Below, piece after piece: positions 5,857-12,543 of a DNA stretch of 12,543 bases. The stretch is from contig CAAEBS010000019.1 in NCBI GenBank assembly GCA_900754175.1, positions 1 through 12,543 of the forward strand, given 5' to 3'. The notes below the pieces were generated by a model. That model saw only the letters and a program-made list of their open reading frames with translations, had not been told where the DNA came from and ran no database searches. Position numbers and translations under genes: made by a program. Source of the DNA: Clostridia bacterium. GTDB lineage: Bacteria > Bacillota > Clostridia > Oscillospirales > CAG-272. Positions within the stretch are counted from its first letter, which is position 1. Each line of letters opens with the position of its first letter.

Positions 5857-8475
5857 ATGAACGAGAAAACTTATGGAATCGTGGACAGCATTGAAACGCT
5901 GGAGCAAAAGCTGGCAGAAGTAAGAAAGGCACAGGCGATTTTTTCCACCTACACACAGGAACAGGTAGATAAGATCTTCCTTGCCGCCGCTACCGCAGCC
6001 AACAAGGCAAGAATCCCGCTTGCCAAAATGGCGGTTGAAGAGACCGGCATGGGCGTCGTGGAAGATAAGGTAATCAAAAACCACTACGCTTCCGAATATA
6101 TCTATAACGCTTACAGACACACGCAGACCTGCGGCGTTCTGGAAGAGGACAAGGCGTACGGCATCAAGAAGATTGCCGAGCCGATCGGTGTCGTGGGCGC
6201 CGTCATTCCGACCACCAACCCCACCTCTACCGCAATTTTCAAGACGCTGATCTGTCTGAAAACCAGAAACGGTATCATCATCAGCCCTCACCCGAGAGCA
6301 AAGAAATCCACTATTGCGGCGGCAAAGGTCGTACTGGAAGCCGCTGTGGCGGCAGGTGCTCCGGAGGGAATCATCGGCTGGATCGACGTTCCGTCTCTTG
6401 ATCTCACCAACCTGATTATGAAAGAAGCCGACATCATCCTTGCCACCGGTGGTCCCGGCATGGTCAAGGCGGCTTACTCCTCCGGCAAGCCTGCTCTGGG
6501 CGTTGGCGCCGGAAACACGCCCGCTATCATCGACGACACCGCAGACATCCTGCTGGCTGTCAACTCGATCATCCACTCCAAGACCTTTGACAACGGTATG
6601 ATCTGCGCATCCGAGCAGTCGGTGATCGTACTGGATAAGGTATACAACAAGGTAAAGAAAGAATTTGCCGACAGAGGTTGCTACTTCCTGAACGCCGAGG
6701 AGACCGAGAAGGTCAGAAAGACCATCCTGATCAACGGCGCACTGAACGCAAAGATCGTCGGTCAGTCGGCTTACCACATCGCACAGCTTGCCGGTGTGAA
6801 CGCACCCGAAAACGCCAAGATCCTGATCGGCGAAGTAGAGAGCGTAGAGCTGTCCGAGGAGTTTGCACATGAAAAGCTTTCTCCCGTTCTTGCCATGTAC
6901 CACGCAAAGACCTTTGAGGACGCTGTGGCAAAGGCAGAGCACCTGATCGCCGACGGCGGTTACGGTCACACCTCTTCGGTTTACCTGAACGTCACCACCG
7001 AAAAAGAAAAGCTCGACCTCTTTACCTCTCATATGAAAACCTGCCGTATTCTGGTCAACACTCCCTCTTCTCAGGGCGGTATCGGCGACCTTTACAACTT
7101 CAAGTTGACTCCCTCGCTCACCCTTGGTTGCGGTTCGTGGGGCGGAAACAGTGTATCGGAGAACGTAGGCGTCAAGCACCTGATCAATATCAAGACCGTT
7201 GCGGAGAGGAGAGAAAATATGCTTTGGTTCAGAGCACCTGAAAAGGTTTATCTTAAGAAGGGCTGTCTCCCTGTTGCTCTTGACGAACTGAAAACCGTTA
7301 TGGGCAAGAAAAAGGCATTTATCGTAACCGACAGCTTCCTGTACAAGAACGGCTTTACCAAGTGCATCACCGATAAGCTGGACAGCATGGGAATCACGCA
7401 CACCACGTTCTACAACGTAGCGCCCGACCCGTCTCTGGCAAGTGCCCGTGAGGGTGCCGCTCAGATGATGGCGTTTGAGCCGGACGTGATTATCGCTCTC
7501 GGCGGCGGTTCCGCTATGGACGCCGGCAAGATCATGTGGGTTCTTTACGAGCATCCGGAAGCAGACTTCATGGATATGGCTATGCGCTTCTCGGATATCC
7601 GTAAGCGTATCTATACTTTCCCCAAGATGGGTGAAAAGGCTTACTTCATTGCAATCCCGACCTCTGCCGGTACCGGTTCCGAGGTTACTCCTTTCGCCGT
7701 TATCACCGACGAAAAGACCGGAATCAAGTATCCGCTTGCCGACTATGAGCTGATGCCTGACATGGCAATCATCGACGCCGACCTGCATATGTCTGCTCCC
7801 AAGGGACTGACCGCAGCTTCCGGTATCGACGCTGTGACCCACGCTCTGGAGGCATATGCCGCTATGCTGGCAACCGACTATACCGACGGTCTGGCACTGC
7901 GTGCGCTGAAGGTCATCTTTGAGTATCTGCCCCGTGCCTATGACAACGGTCAGACCGACGCTGTGGCAAGAGAGAAGATGGCAAATGCGGCTACCATGGC
8001 CGGTATGGCGTTTGCAAACGCATTCCTCGGAGTCTGCCACTCCATGGCACACAAGCTCGGTGCGTTCCACCACCTGCCTCACGGCGTGGCAAACGCTCTG
8101 ATGATCGACGAGGTTCTGCGCTTCAACGCAAGCGAAGTGCCTGCCAAGATGGGTACCTTCCCGCAGTATGACCACCCGCACACGCTGGCAAGATACGCTG
8201 AGGTTGCCGATTACCTCGGAATCAAGGGTAAGAACAACGAAGAAAAGCTTGAGAACCTGATCAAGGCAATCGATGAGCTGAAAGCAAGAGTCGGAATCAA
8301 GCCCACGATCCGTGACTACGTTCCGGACGAAGCAGACTTCCTCGCAAGACTGGATAACATGGTGGAGCAGGCATTCGATGACCAGTGCACCGGTGCTAAC
8401 CCGAGATATCCGCTGATGAGCGAGATCAAGCAGATGTATCTGAACGCTTACTACGGAACCCACAAAAACATTTAA
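5857..8475 (+). CDS. adhE: Bifunctional acetaldehyde-CoA / alcohol dehydrogenase AdhE
   Basis: AdhE converts acetyl-CoA to acetaldehyde and then to ethanol, using two NADH, and usually forms cytoplasmic filaments (spirosomes). With the start at ATG 5857 it has 872 residues, the family's usual size. The N-terminal aldehyde dehydrogenase half has GGPG (198-201) and the catalytic Cys250 in GMICASEQS. The linker around CGSWGGNSVSENVG leads to the iron-dependent alcohol dehydrogenase half, with GGGSAMDAGK (549-558) and metal ligands D658, H662, H728 and H742. The ligand spacing equals that of E. coli AdhE (653, 657, 723, 737), so both activities should be intact. The start was chosen because family members begin close to this Met and AAAGGTGA precedes it. 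Alternatives in frame are ATG 5812 with the stronger GGGAGGT site, and GTG 5785. Arg codons are almost all AGA or CGT, a sign of high expression. Confidence 0.95.
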   Translation: MNEKTYGIVDSIETLEQKLAEVRKAQAIFSTYTQEQVDKIFLAAATAANKARIPLAKMAVEETGMGVVEDKVIKNHYASEYIYNAYRHTQTCGVLEEDKAYGIKKIAEPIGVVGAVIPTTNPTSTAIFKTLICLKTRNGIIISPHPRAKKSTIAAAKVVLEAAVAAGAPEGIIGWIDVPSLDLTNLIMKEADIILATGGPGMVKAAYSSGKPALGVGAGNTPAIIDDTADILLAVNSIIHSKTFDNGMICASEQSVIVLDKVYNKVKKEFADRGCYFLNAEETEKVRKTILINGALNAKIVGQSAYHIAQLAGVNAPENAKILIGEVESVELSEEFAHEKLSPVLAMYHAKTFEDAVAKAEHLIADGGYGHTSSVYLNVTTEKEKLDLFTSHMKTCRILVNTPSSQGGIGDLYNFKLTPSLTLGCGSWGGNSVSENVGVKHLINIKTVAERRENMLWFRAPEKVYLKKGCLPVALDELKTVMGKKKAFIVTDSFLYKNGFTKCITDKLDSMGITHTTFYNVAPDPSLASAREGAAQMMAFEPDVIIALGGGSAMDAGKIMWVLYEHPEADFMDMAMRFSDIRKRIYTFPKMGEKAYFIAIPTSAGTGSEVTPFAVITDEKTGIKYPLADYELMPDMAIIDADLHMSAPKGLTAASGIDAVTHALEAYAAMLATDYTDGLALRALKVIFEYLPRAYDNGQTDAVAREKMANAATMAGMAFANAFLGVCHSMAHKLGAFHHLPHGVANALMIDEVLRFNASEVPAKMGTFPQYDHPHTLARYAEVADYLGIKGKNNEEKLENLIKAIDELKARVGIKPTIRDYVPDEADFLARLDNMVEQAFDDQCTGANPRYPLMSEIKQMYLNAYYGTHKNI

Positions 8476-8502
8476 TTTGTAAATTAAAACAGGAAACGGA
8501 GA

Positions 8503-9258
8503 ATGGCTATGAAACTGGAAAACATCATCAGCGCAAGTGACTCCAAGAAGGTATACCGTGACGGTGACATGACCATCAAGGTATTCGACTCGGATTACTC
8601 CAAGGCAGACGTTCTGAACGAGGCTCTGAACCAGGCACGGGTAGAGGAGACGGAAATCAACATCCCGAAGATTCTGGGAGTGACCAAGATCGACGGCAAA
8701 TGGGCAATCGTCCGGGAATATATTGCCGGCAAGACGCTGTCCGAACTTATGGATGAGCACCCCGAGAAGCTTTCGGAGTACCTCGATCTCTTCGTGAACG
8801 TTCAGATGAAGATTCACGACCAGAGATGCCCGATGCTCACCAAGCTGAAGGACAAAATGAAAAACAAGATCTCGATGGCGGACGTGGACGATACCATCCG
8901 GTATGAGCTGCAGACCCGCCTGGAGGGAATGCCCAAGCACAACAAGGTTTGCCACGGCGACTTCAACCCCTCCAACGTCATCATCACCGATACCGGTATC
9001 CCGTACGTGATCGACTGGTCTCACGCAACGCAGGGAAATGCTTCCGCCGACGTAGCGAGAACCTACCTGATGTTCTGCCTGAAGGGCAAGCGTGAACTGG
9101 CGGAGCAGTACCTGGATCTGTTCTGCAAGAAGAGCGGAACCGAAAAGAAGTATATCCAGCAGTGGCTGCCTATCGTTGCCGCTTCTCAGTCGGTAAAGGG
9201 CAAGCCGGATGAAAGAGATTTCCTGCACGGCTGGGTAAATGTTGCGGAGTATCAATAA
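8503..9258 (+). CDS. APH-fold phosphotransferase (TIGR02172-like small-molecule kinase)
   Basis: This is a 251-residue cytoplasmic kinase of the aminoglycoside phosphotransferase / choline kinase fold. The ATP-site lysine is probably K26 in MTIKVFD. WAIVREYIAGKTLSELM is the hinge. The catalytic loop CHGDFNPSN holds D153 and N158, and VIDWSHA holds the magnesium-binding D171. Overall it resembles the TIGR02172 paralogous family first defined in Fibrobacter and common in ruminal and gut Clostridia, whose substrate is unknown. It starts at ATG 8503, or at ATG 8509, for which GGAG (8498-8501) is better spaced. It follows adhE by only 27 bases with no promoter or terminator between and has similar codon use, so it is very likely cotranscribed with adhE and under the same Rex-type control. 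Calling it an antibiotic-resistance enzyme would be unjustified. Confidence 0.8.
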   Translation: MAMKLENIISASDSKKVYRDGDMTIKVFDSDYSKADVLNEALNQARVEETEINIPKILGVTKIDGKWAIVREYIAGKTLSELMDEHPEKLSEYLDLFVNVQMKIHDQRCPMLTKLKDKMKNKISMADVDDTIRYELQTRLEGMPKHNKVCHGDFNPSNVIITDTGIPYVIDWSHATQGNASADVARTYLMFCLKGKRELAEQYLDLFCKKSGTEKKYIQQWLPIVAASQSVKGKPDERDFLHGWVNVAEYQ

Positions 9259-9262
9259 TCCC

Positions 9263-9289
9263 TGAAAAAATTTTTTTGAGATTTTTTCA
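9263..9289 (+). terminator. AT-rich inverted repeat after the kinase gene
   Basis: TGAAAAAAT (9263-9271) pairs with ATTTTTTCA (9281-9289) around a nine-base loop, starting five bases after the kinase stop codon. The stem contains almost no G or C and no proper T-run follows, so it would be a weak terminator at best. It is listed because it is the only candidate end for the adhE transcript before the next promoter. Confidence 0.3.
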
Positions 9290-9297
9290 AAAACCTA

Positions 9298-9326
9298 TTG
9301 ACAAACCGCAAAAGTGCGTGTATAAT
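9298..9326 (+). promoter_or_regulatory. Promoter of the tryptophan transporter operon
   Basis: TTGACA (9298-9303) and TATAAT (9321-9326) are both perfect, with a 17-base spacer. The start of transcription should fall near 9333, just ahead of the T-box leader. No operator-like repeat overlaps it, so control is probably mainly by the T-box rather than at initiation. Confidence 0.8.
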
Positions 9327-9332
9327 AATTAC

Positions 9333-9600
9333 CATCATAAACCGATGATTAAGAAGAGTAACTGATCGACCCGGTTCCAGAGAGTTGCTGGTTGGTGTGA
9401 AGCAATTCCGGTATTTCAGCGAATGGACTTATGAGGGCGGACGAAACCGCAAGGGAGTAGTAACCGACGGAAGCCGAAACCGTTATCAATTCGGAGTCGT
9501 ATTGTGCGATGCAAAGCGGATGTGCAAACATCAATTTGGGTGGTACCGCAGGATTATCAGTCCTGTCCCTGATCTTTCAGGGACAGGACTTTATTTTTTT
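9333..9600 (+). ncRNA. T-box leader riboswitch, specifier UGG (tRNA-Trp)
   Basis: This leader reads the charging state of a tRNA and decides whether transcription continues. Stem I runs from about 9353: AGAGTAACTGA forms the 5' side of the specifier loop, AGAGAG (9380-9385) is the AG bulge, and GGTGTGA is the distal loop. The 3' side is GAA-TGG-AC, with the specifier codon UGG at 9424-9426. The T-box sequence TGGGTGGTACCGC lies at 9537-9549. The antiterminator can be drawn: GGG (9538-9540), bulge TGGTACC (9541-9547) and GCAGGA (9548-9553) pair with TCCTGT (9561-9566) and CCC (9567-9569). This excludes the terminator at 9560-9589. The bulge UGGU can pair with the NCCA end of an uncharged tRNA. 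Placing the specifier by the GAA prefix gives Trp; the downstream genes agree. Confidence 0.92.
9560..9600 (+). terminator. T-box regulated rho-independent terminator
   Basis: A perfect 13-base-pair stem, GTCCTGTCCCTGA (9560-9572) with TCAGGGACAGGAC (9577-9589), has the four-base loop TCTT and is followed by a T-rich tract with one A (9590-9600). Its 5' arm is shared with the antiterminator, so when uncharged tRNA-Trp stabilises the antiterminator this hairpin cannot form and transcription continues into trpX. Confidence 0.93.
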
Positions 9601-9617
9601 ACAGTGAGGAAAGAAAA

Positions 9618-9692
9618 ATGTATATTTACAGCAAACGATGGTGCAGGTTGTCAGAATTCGCTTCAAAAGCTTATCCATCAAAATTTTACTGA
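9618..9692 (+). CDS. Possible 24-codon leader peptide with a Trp codon
   Basis: Between the T-box terminator and trpX, ATG 9618 is preceded by GAGGAAAG (9606-9613) and opens a frame of 24 codons ending at TGA 9690-9692. The peptide begins MYIYSKRWCRL and ends KFY, with a single Trp codon at position 8. It would be translated only from read-through transcripts and ends 36 bases before trpX. One Trp codon is weak evidence for attenuation, and I see no paired hairpins after it that would form a second switch. It may be chance; a peptide this short cannot be confirmed from one sequence. Confidence 0.25.
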   Translation: MYIYSKRWCRLSEFASKAYPSKFY

Positions 9693-9728
9693 AATTACTT
9701 CCATTTAATTATATAGGAGATTAAAAAA

Positions 9729-10685
9729 ATGAAAAAGGTTATATCTGTTATTCTCGTAGTTTTCGTACTTGCACTTTCCTCGCTTGCCCTGTATTCCTGC
9801 GGCAACAAAAAGCCGACCATCGGCATCATCCAGTTCGGCTCCCACGCATCCCTCAACAACTGCTACGACGGCGTGATCGCCGGTCTTGAAGAGAGCGGTA
9901 TCAAACTTGACGATTACAACATCGAGCTTGTCAACAGCAACTTTGATTCTCAGCTTTCCCAGACGCAGGCAAATTCCTTTGTAAACTCCAAAGCAAAGGT
10001 CATCATCGCCATTGCAACCCCCTCCGCCGTGGCGGCGGCAACCGCATCCGACGGAGAAATTCCGGTCGTGTACTGCGCTATCACCGACGGCTCGGTTATG
10101 AACAATTACAAGAACATCACCGGTTCTTCCGACATCCCCAACTTTGACAAACAGCTTGAAGTGGTCACCGGTGTTATGGGCAAGTCCGATCTGAAGATCG
10201 GCGTCCTGTTCTCCACCGAGGAGTCCAGCTCCCCCATCCAGGTGGCAAACCTGAAAAAAGCGGCAGAGAAGTACGACGGCATGGAGATTCTTGACAGTGC
10301 CGTTGCCGACATCAACACCATTGACGCTAAGGTAAACGAGCTGATCAGCCGTGGCGTGGACTGCTTCGTAAACCTGCTGGACAATACGGTTGTCGGCAAG
10401 CTGGAAACCAACATCCTCCCAATCACCAATGAAAAGAAGATCCCCGTGTTCGGCTCTGAGATCGAGCAGGTAAAGGTCGGCTGTGCCGCAAGCGCTTCCA
10501 TTGAATACATCGACGTGGGACGTGCAGCCGGAAAGGCGGCGGCAGAGATCCTGAACGGCAAGAGCGCATCCGATATTCCGGTTGCCACCATCACCGATCC
10601 CAAGAACTACTACAACAGCAAGGTCTGCGAGACGCTCGGGCTGAAAGTTCCCGAAAATCTCTCCGCTACCGACGTAGCGAAATAA
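9729..10685 (+). CDS. trpX: Tryptophan ABC transporter substrate-binding lipoprotein TrpX
   Basis: The start is ATG 9729 behind AGGAGA (9715-9720); 318 residues. The N-terminus is a lipoprotein signal: MKK, a hydrophobic stretch (4-20), then LYSC with the lipidated Cys24. Tyr at the second lipobox position is unusual. The mature part (GIIQFGSHASLNNCYDGVIAGLEESG, VNSKAKVIIAIATPSAVAA, GEIPVVYCAITDG, KIGVLFS) is a periplasmic-binding-protein fold of the ABC_sub_bind family, which includes the TrpX proteins of predicted tryptophan importers. In this monoderm cell it would be anchored to the outer face of the membrane and deliver ligand to the permease. Specificity for tryptophan rests on the Trp T-box in front and the gene order binding protein-permease-ATPase; the family alone is not substrate-specific. 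Confidence 0.85.
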   Translation: MKKVISVILVVFVLALSSLALYSCGNKKPTIGIIQFGSHASLNNCYDGVIAGLEESGIKLDDYNIELVNSNFDSQLSQTQANSFVNSKAKVIIAIATPSAVAAATASDGEIPVVYCAITDGSVMNNYKNITGSSDIPNFDKQLEVVTGVMGKSDLKIGVLFSTEESSSPIQVANLKKAAEKYDGMEILDSAVADINTIDAKVNELISRGVDCFVNLLDNTVVGKLETNILPITNEKKIPVFGSEIEQVKVGCAASASIEYIDVGRAAGKAAAEILNGKSASDIPVATITDPKNYYNSKVCETLGLKVPENLSATDVAK

Positions 10686-10726
10686 TCCGGACGATTTCCG
10701 GTATCATCACATAAAGGGGCAGTAAA

Positions 10727-11704
10727 ATGTTATTTTTCGGTACCACCATCGACGGTCTGCAAATGGGGCTTTGCTTTGCCGTACTTGCGCTTGGACTGTA
10801 TATTTCCTATTCCATCCTTGACTTTCCCGATCTGTCGGTGGACGGAACCTTTCCTCTGGGCGGGGTGTGTTGCAGTATCCTGATGCTCCGCCTCGGGATG
10901 CCCCCGATCGTGGCGATCCTCCTTTGCTTCTTCGTGGGCATGGCGGCGGGCACGGTCACGGGATTCCTCCACGTCAAGTGCCGCATTTCCAAGCTGTTGT
11001 CGGGAATCATCGTGATGACCGCACTGCTTTCGGTCAACCTTGCGCTGACCAAGCTCCTGACGAAAAACGGCTACACCACAACCATCTTTTCTTTCAAGAG
11101 CGAAAACCTCCGTGGGCTTTTTGACAGCCGCCTGGCGGACGCTTTCGGCAAAGACGGCAAGGATTACATGATCCTGCTGATCCTGCTGGCATTCGTTGTC
11201 GTCTGCAAGCTCCTGATCGACTTTTTCCTGAAAACCAAAATGGGCTATATGCTCCGTGCCACCGGTGACAACGAAAAGCTGGTCATCGCCCTTGGCAAGG
11301 ATCCGGGCGGCTACAAGATCCTCGGTCTTGCGCTGGCAAACGGTCTGGTTGCCGTTTCGGGCGCCCTGTACACCCAACTGTACGCTTCGTATGACAACAA
11401 CTCCGGCAGTGGCAAGGTCGTGCTGGCGCTTGCCTCGGTCATCATCGGTATGGCGGTCTTTTCCAACATCCGGCGCCTGAAAGGGAGCACGGCGGTCATC
11501 TTCGGCGCTATCATTTATTCGCTGTGCCTGAATTATCTGGTGCTGGTGGATAAAGAAGGAATCTACCTGAAACTGCTGAATGCAGTGATGTTTGCCCTGA
11601 TCCTGATCTTCAACGAAAAGCTTTCGGGTATCCGCAAAAAGATCACACGGCACCCGGAGCCGACCGAACAGCCGATCAACCGGGAAGAAATTGCCGGAAA
11701 GTGA
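10727..11704 (+). CDS. trpY: Tryptophan ABC transporter permease TrpY
   Basis: A 325-residue integral membrane protein of the branched-chain amino acid / ribose type permease family (BPD_transp_2). ATG 10727 follows AAGGGG (10714-10719), 41 bases after trpX. Roughly eight or nine hydrophobic segments can be seen, at about 9-29, 43-58, 62-80, 88-108, 146-166, 198-216, 230-250, 256-274 and 279-297. The cytoplasmic loop KTKMGYMLRATGDNEKLVIALGKD (about 169-192) corresponds to the conserved coupling loop of this family, which contacts the ATPase. The C-terminus is polar and probably cytoplasmic. It should form the membrane channel as a dimer, with TrpX bringing ligand and TrpZ driving transport. 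Substrate is inferred from the T-box. Confidence 0.85.
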   Translation: MLFFGTTIDGLQMGLCFAVLALGLYISYSILDFPDLSVDGTFPLGGVCCSILMLRLGMPPIVAILLCFFVGMAAGTVTGFLHVKCRISKLLSGIIVMTALLSVNLALTKLLTKNGYTTTIFSFKSENLRGLFDSRLADAFGKDGKDYMILLILLAFVVVCKLLIDFFLKTKMGYMLRATGDNEKLVIALGKDPGGYKILGLALANGLVAVSGALYTQLYASYDNNSGSGKVVLALASVIIGMAVFSNIRRLKGSTAVIFGAIIYSLCLNYLVLVDKEGIYLKLLNAVMFALILIFNEKLSGIRKKITRHPEPTEQPINREEIAGK

Positions 11705-11713
11705 GGGAATAAG

Positions 11714-12505
11714 ATGCAAGAAAACGATATCATTCTGGAACTGCGCAACGTGGATAAGGGCTTCAACCGGGGGACGGTCAACGAAACCATCCTGTTTTCC
11801 GGCTTCGGGCTTTCGGTGGAGCGTGGGGAATTCATTTCGGTCGTCGGCTCCAACGGCTCGGGTAAAACCACCATGCTCAATATCATCAGCGGCAGTACGT
11901 CGATCGACGGCGGAAGCGTGCTCCTGGAGGGGCGTGACATCACAAAACTTCCCGAGCACAAAAAAGCCGCAAAAATCGGCAGAGTGTTTCAGAATCCGGC
12001 GGTGGGAACCGTTCCGGGCATGACTATATTCGAGAATCTTTCGATCGCCGCCAACAAAGGCTCCTCCTACGGCATGGCGCCGGCGCTCAACCGGAAAAAC
12101 CACAAGCGTTTCCGTGAACTTGTGGCAGGACTGGGGCTTGGACTGGAGGATAAAATGGATATCCCGGTGGGACTGCTTTCGGGCGGTCAGCGGCAGGCGC
12201 TCTCGCTTCTGATGAGCACCATGACGCCGATCGACATCCTGCTCCTTGACGAGCACACCGCCGCACTTGACCCGAAAACGGCAGAGGTCATTATGACGCT
12301 GACCGACCGGCTGGTGCGGGAAATGAACCTGACCACGATCATGGTCACGCACAACCTGCGCTATGCGGTGGAGTACGGAAACCGCCTGCTGATGATGCAC
12401 AACGGTCATATCGTGCTGGACAAGGCAGGGGAAGAAAAAGCCGGATGTAGCATTGACAACCTGCTGACCCTCTTCAACGAGATCAGCATTGAGTGCGGGA
12501 ATTGA
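11714..12505 (+). CDS. trpZ: Tryptophan ABC transporter ATP-binding protein TrpZ
   Basis: A 263-residue ABC ATPase that powers the importer from the inner face of the membrane. ATG 11714 lies nine bases after the permease stop codon; a GAGGG (11703-11707) overlapping that stop codon is the ribosome binding site. All motifs are intact: Walker A GSNGSGKT (45-52), Q-loop Gln93 in VFQNPA, signature LSGGQ (155-159), Walker B ILLLDE with D179 and E180, D-loop ALD (184-186) and the switch His213 in VTHN. It has no extra domain. Its close spacing and its position after binding protein and permease make it the third part of one importer. No transcription terminator is seen in the 38 bases left. Confidence 0.88.
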   Translation: MQENDIILELRNVDKGFNRGTVNETILFSGFGLSVERGEFISVVGSNGSGKTTMLNIISGSTSIDGGSVLLEGRDITKLPEHKKAAKIGRVFQNPAVGTVPGMTIFENLSIAANKGSSYGMAPALNRKNHKRFRELVAGLGLGLEDKMDIPVGLLSGGQRQALSLLMSTMTPIDILLLDEHTAALDPKTAEVIMTLTDRLVREMNLTTIMVTHNLRYAVEYGNRLLMMHNGHIVLDKAGEEKAGCSIDNLLTLFNEISIECGN

Positions 12506-12529
12506 ATATAAGAAATATAGGATAAGAAT

Positions 12530-12543
12530 GGGGAAAGCTTTTC
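12530..12543. repeat. Left arm of an intergenic hairpin repeat, cut by the window end
   Basis: GGGGAAAGCTTTTC matches 209-222 (GGGGAAAAATTTTC) at 12 of 14 bases. At the other site this sequence is the left arm of a 34-base hairpin, so a second copy probably begins here and would be expected to continue into a complementary GAAAA...TTTTCCCC arm. The alternative is the start of a gene at ATG 12528, with AGGA at 12519-12522, reading MGKAF; I consider that less likely. Confidence 0.4.

Noticed and set aside
5836..9255. A 1139-codon open frame on the minus strand, running opposite both adhE and the kinase gene
   Set aside because: It is codon-aligned with the two plus-strand genes, which lie in the same frame. 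It stays open because those genes avoid TTA, CTA and TCA codons, whose complements would be stops. Its translation is Val/Leu/His/Arg-rich without recognisable domains.
8503..9258. Aminoglycoside-resistance gene
   Set aside because: It shares only the fold and catalytic motifs. It sits in an apparent metabolic operon and resembles a broad kinase family of unknown substrate.
9385..9708. A 107-codon plus-strand frame across the T-box
   Set aside because: It overlaps Stem I, the T-box sequence and the terminator, whose RNA structure fully explains the sequence, and it has no ribosome binding site.
10730..12409. A 559-codon open frame on the minus strand opposite the permease and ATPase genes
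   Set aside because: Same cause: codon-aligned antisense of two genes in one frame that avoid TTA, CTA and TCA. The product is rich in Gln, His and Arg and shows no known motif.
12528..12543. Start of another gene (ATG 12528)
   Set aside because: Only five codons are visible, and the sequence is better explained as a second copy of the hairpin arm at 209-222.
1..12543. CRISPR arrays, tRNA or rRNA genes, transposases, integrases, attachment sites
   Set aside because: None found: no regularly spaced repeats, no tRNA-like cloverleaf core and no recombinase-like protein on either strand.

Overview
The window looks like a chromosomal segment of a fermentative, Gram-positive anaerobe of the Clostridia, most likely an Oscillospiraceae/Ruminococcaceae-type gut organism. 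The signs are a fused aldehyde/alcohol dehydrogenase (AdhE), a T-box riboswitch, GGAGG-type ribosome binding sites, consensus TTGACA/TATAAT promoters with 17-base spacers, Rex-like operators and GC-rich coding sequence. Taxonomy is inference from gene content and style, not from a marker gene. All eight solid genes lie on the plus strand, in three transcription units.

Region 1 (1-342) has no gene. It holds a degenerate dispersed repeat beginning GTGTCATCCTGAGCGG, two strong hairpins and a promoter.

Region 2 (343-5622) is a tight three-gene operon: a TerB-N/TerB-C domain protein, a P-loop ATPase of the DUF2791 family (like BrxD of BREX systems), and an Lhr-like superfamily II helicase (like BrxHI). 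The last two are a pair known from type 2 BREX. Here they stand with a TerB-domain protein and without any PglZ, PglX or methylase gene in view. This is the best candidate in the window for a poorly described system, probably genome defence or DNA processing.

Region 3 (5623-9258) carries adhE and, 27 bases behind it, a small APH-fold kinase. The adhE promoter has two tandem sites resembling the clostridial Rex operator, one of them covering the -35 box, which fits redox (NADH/NAD+) control. The leader also has a perfect palindrome and two in-frame start sites, each with its own ribosome binding site.

Region 4 (9259-12505) is a tryptophan uptake operon. A promoter is followed by a T-box leader with specifier UGG (Trp), whose antiterminator and terminator can be drawn base by base. 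It is followed by a lipoprotein binding protein, a permease and an ATPase (TrpX, TrpY, TrpZ type). Uncharged tRNA-Trp would switch the importer on. A possible 24-codon reading frame with one Trp codon lies between the T-box terminator and trpX.

The last 14 bases match the left half of one of the hairpins at the start of the window with two differences, so the window seems to be flanked by copies of the same intergenic hairpin repeat.
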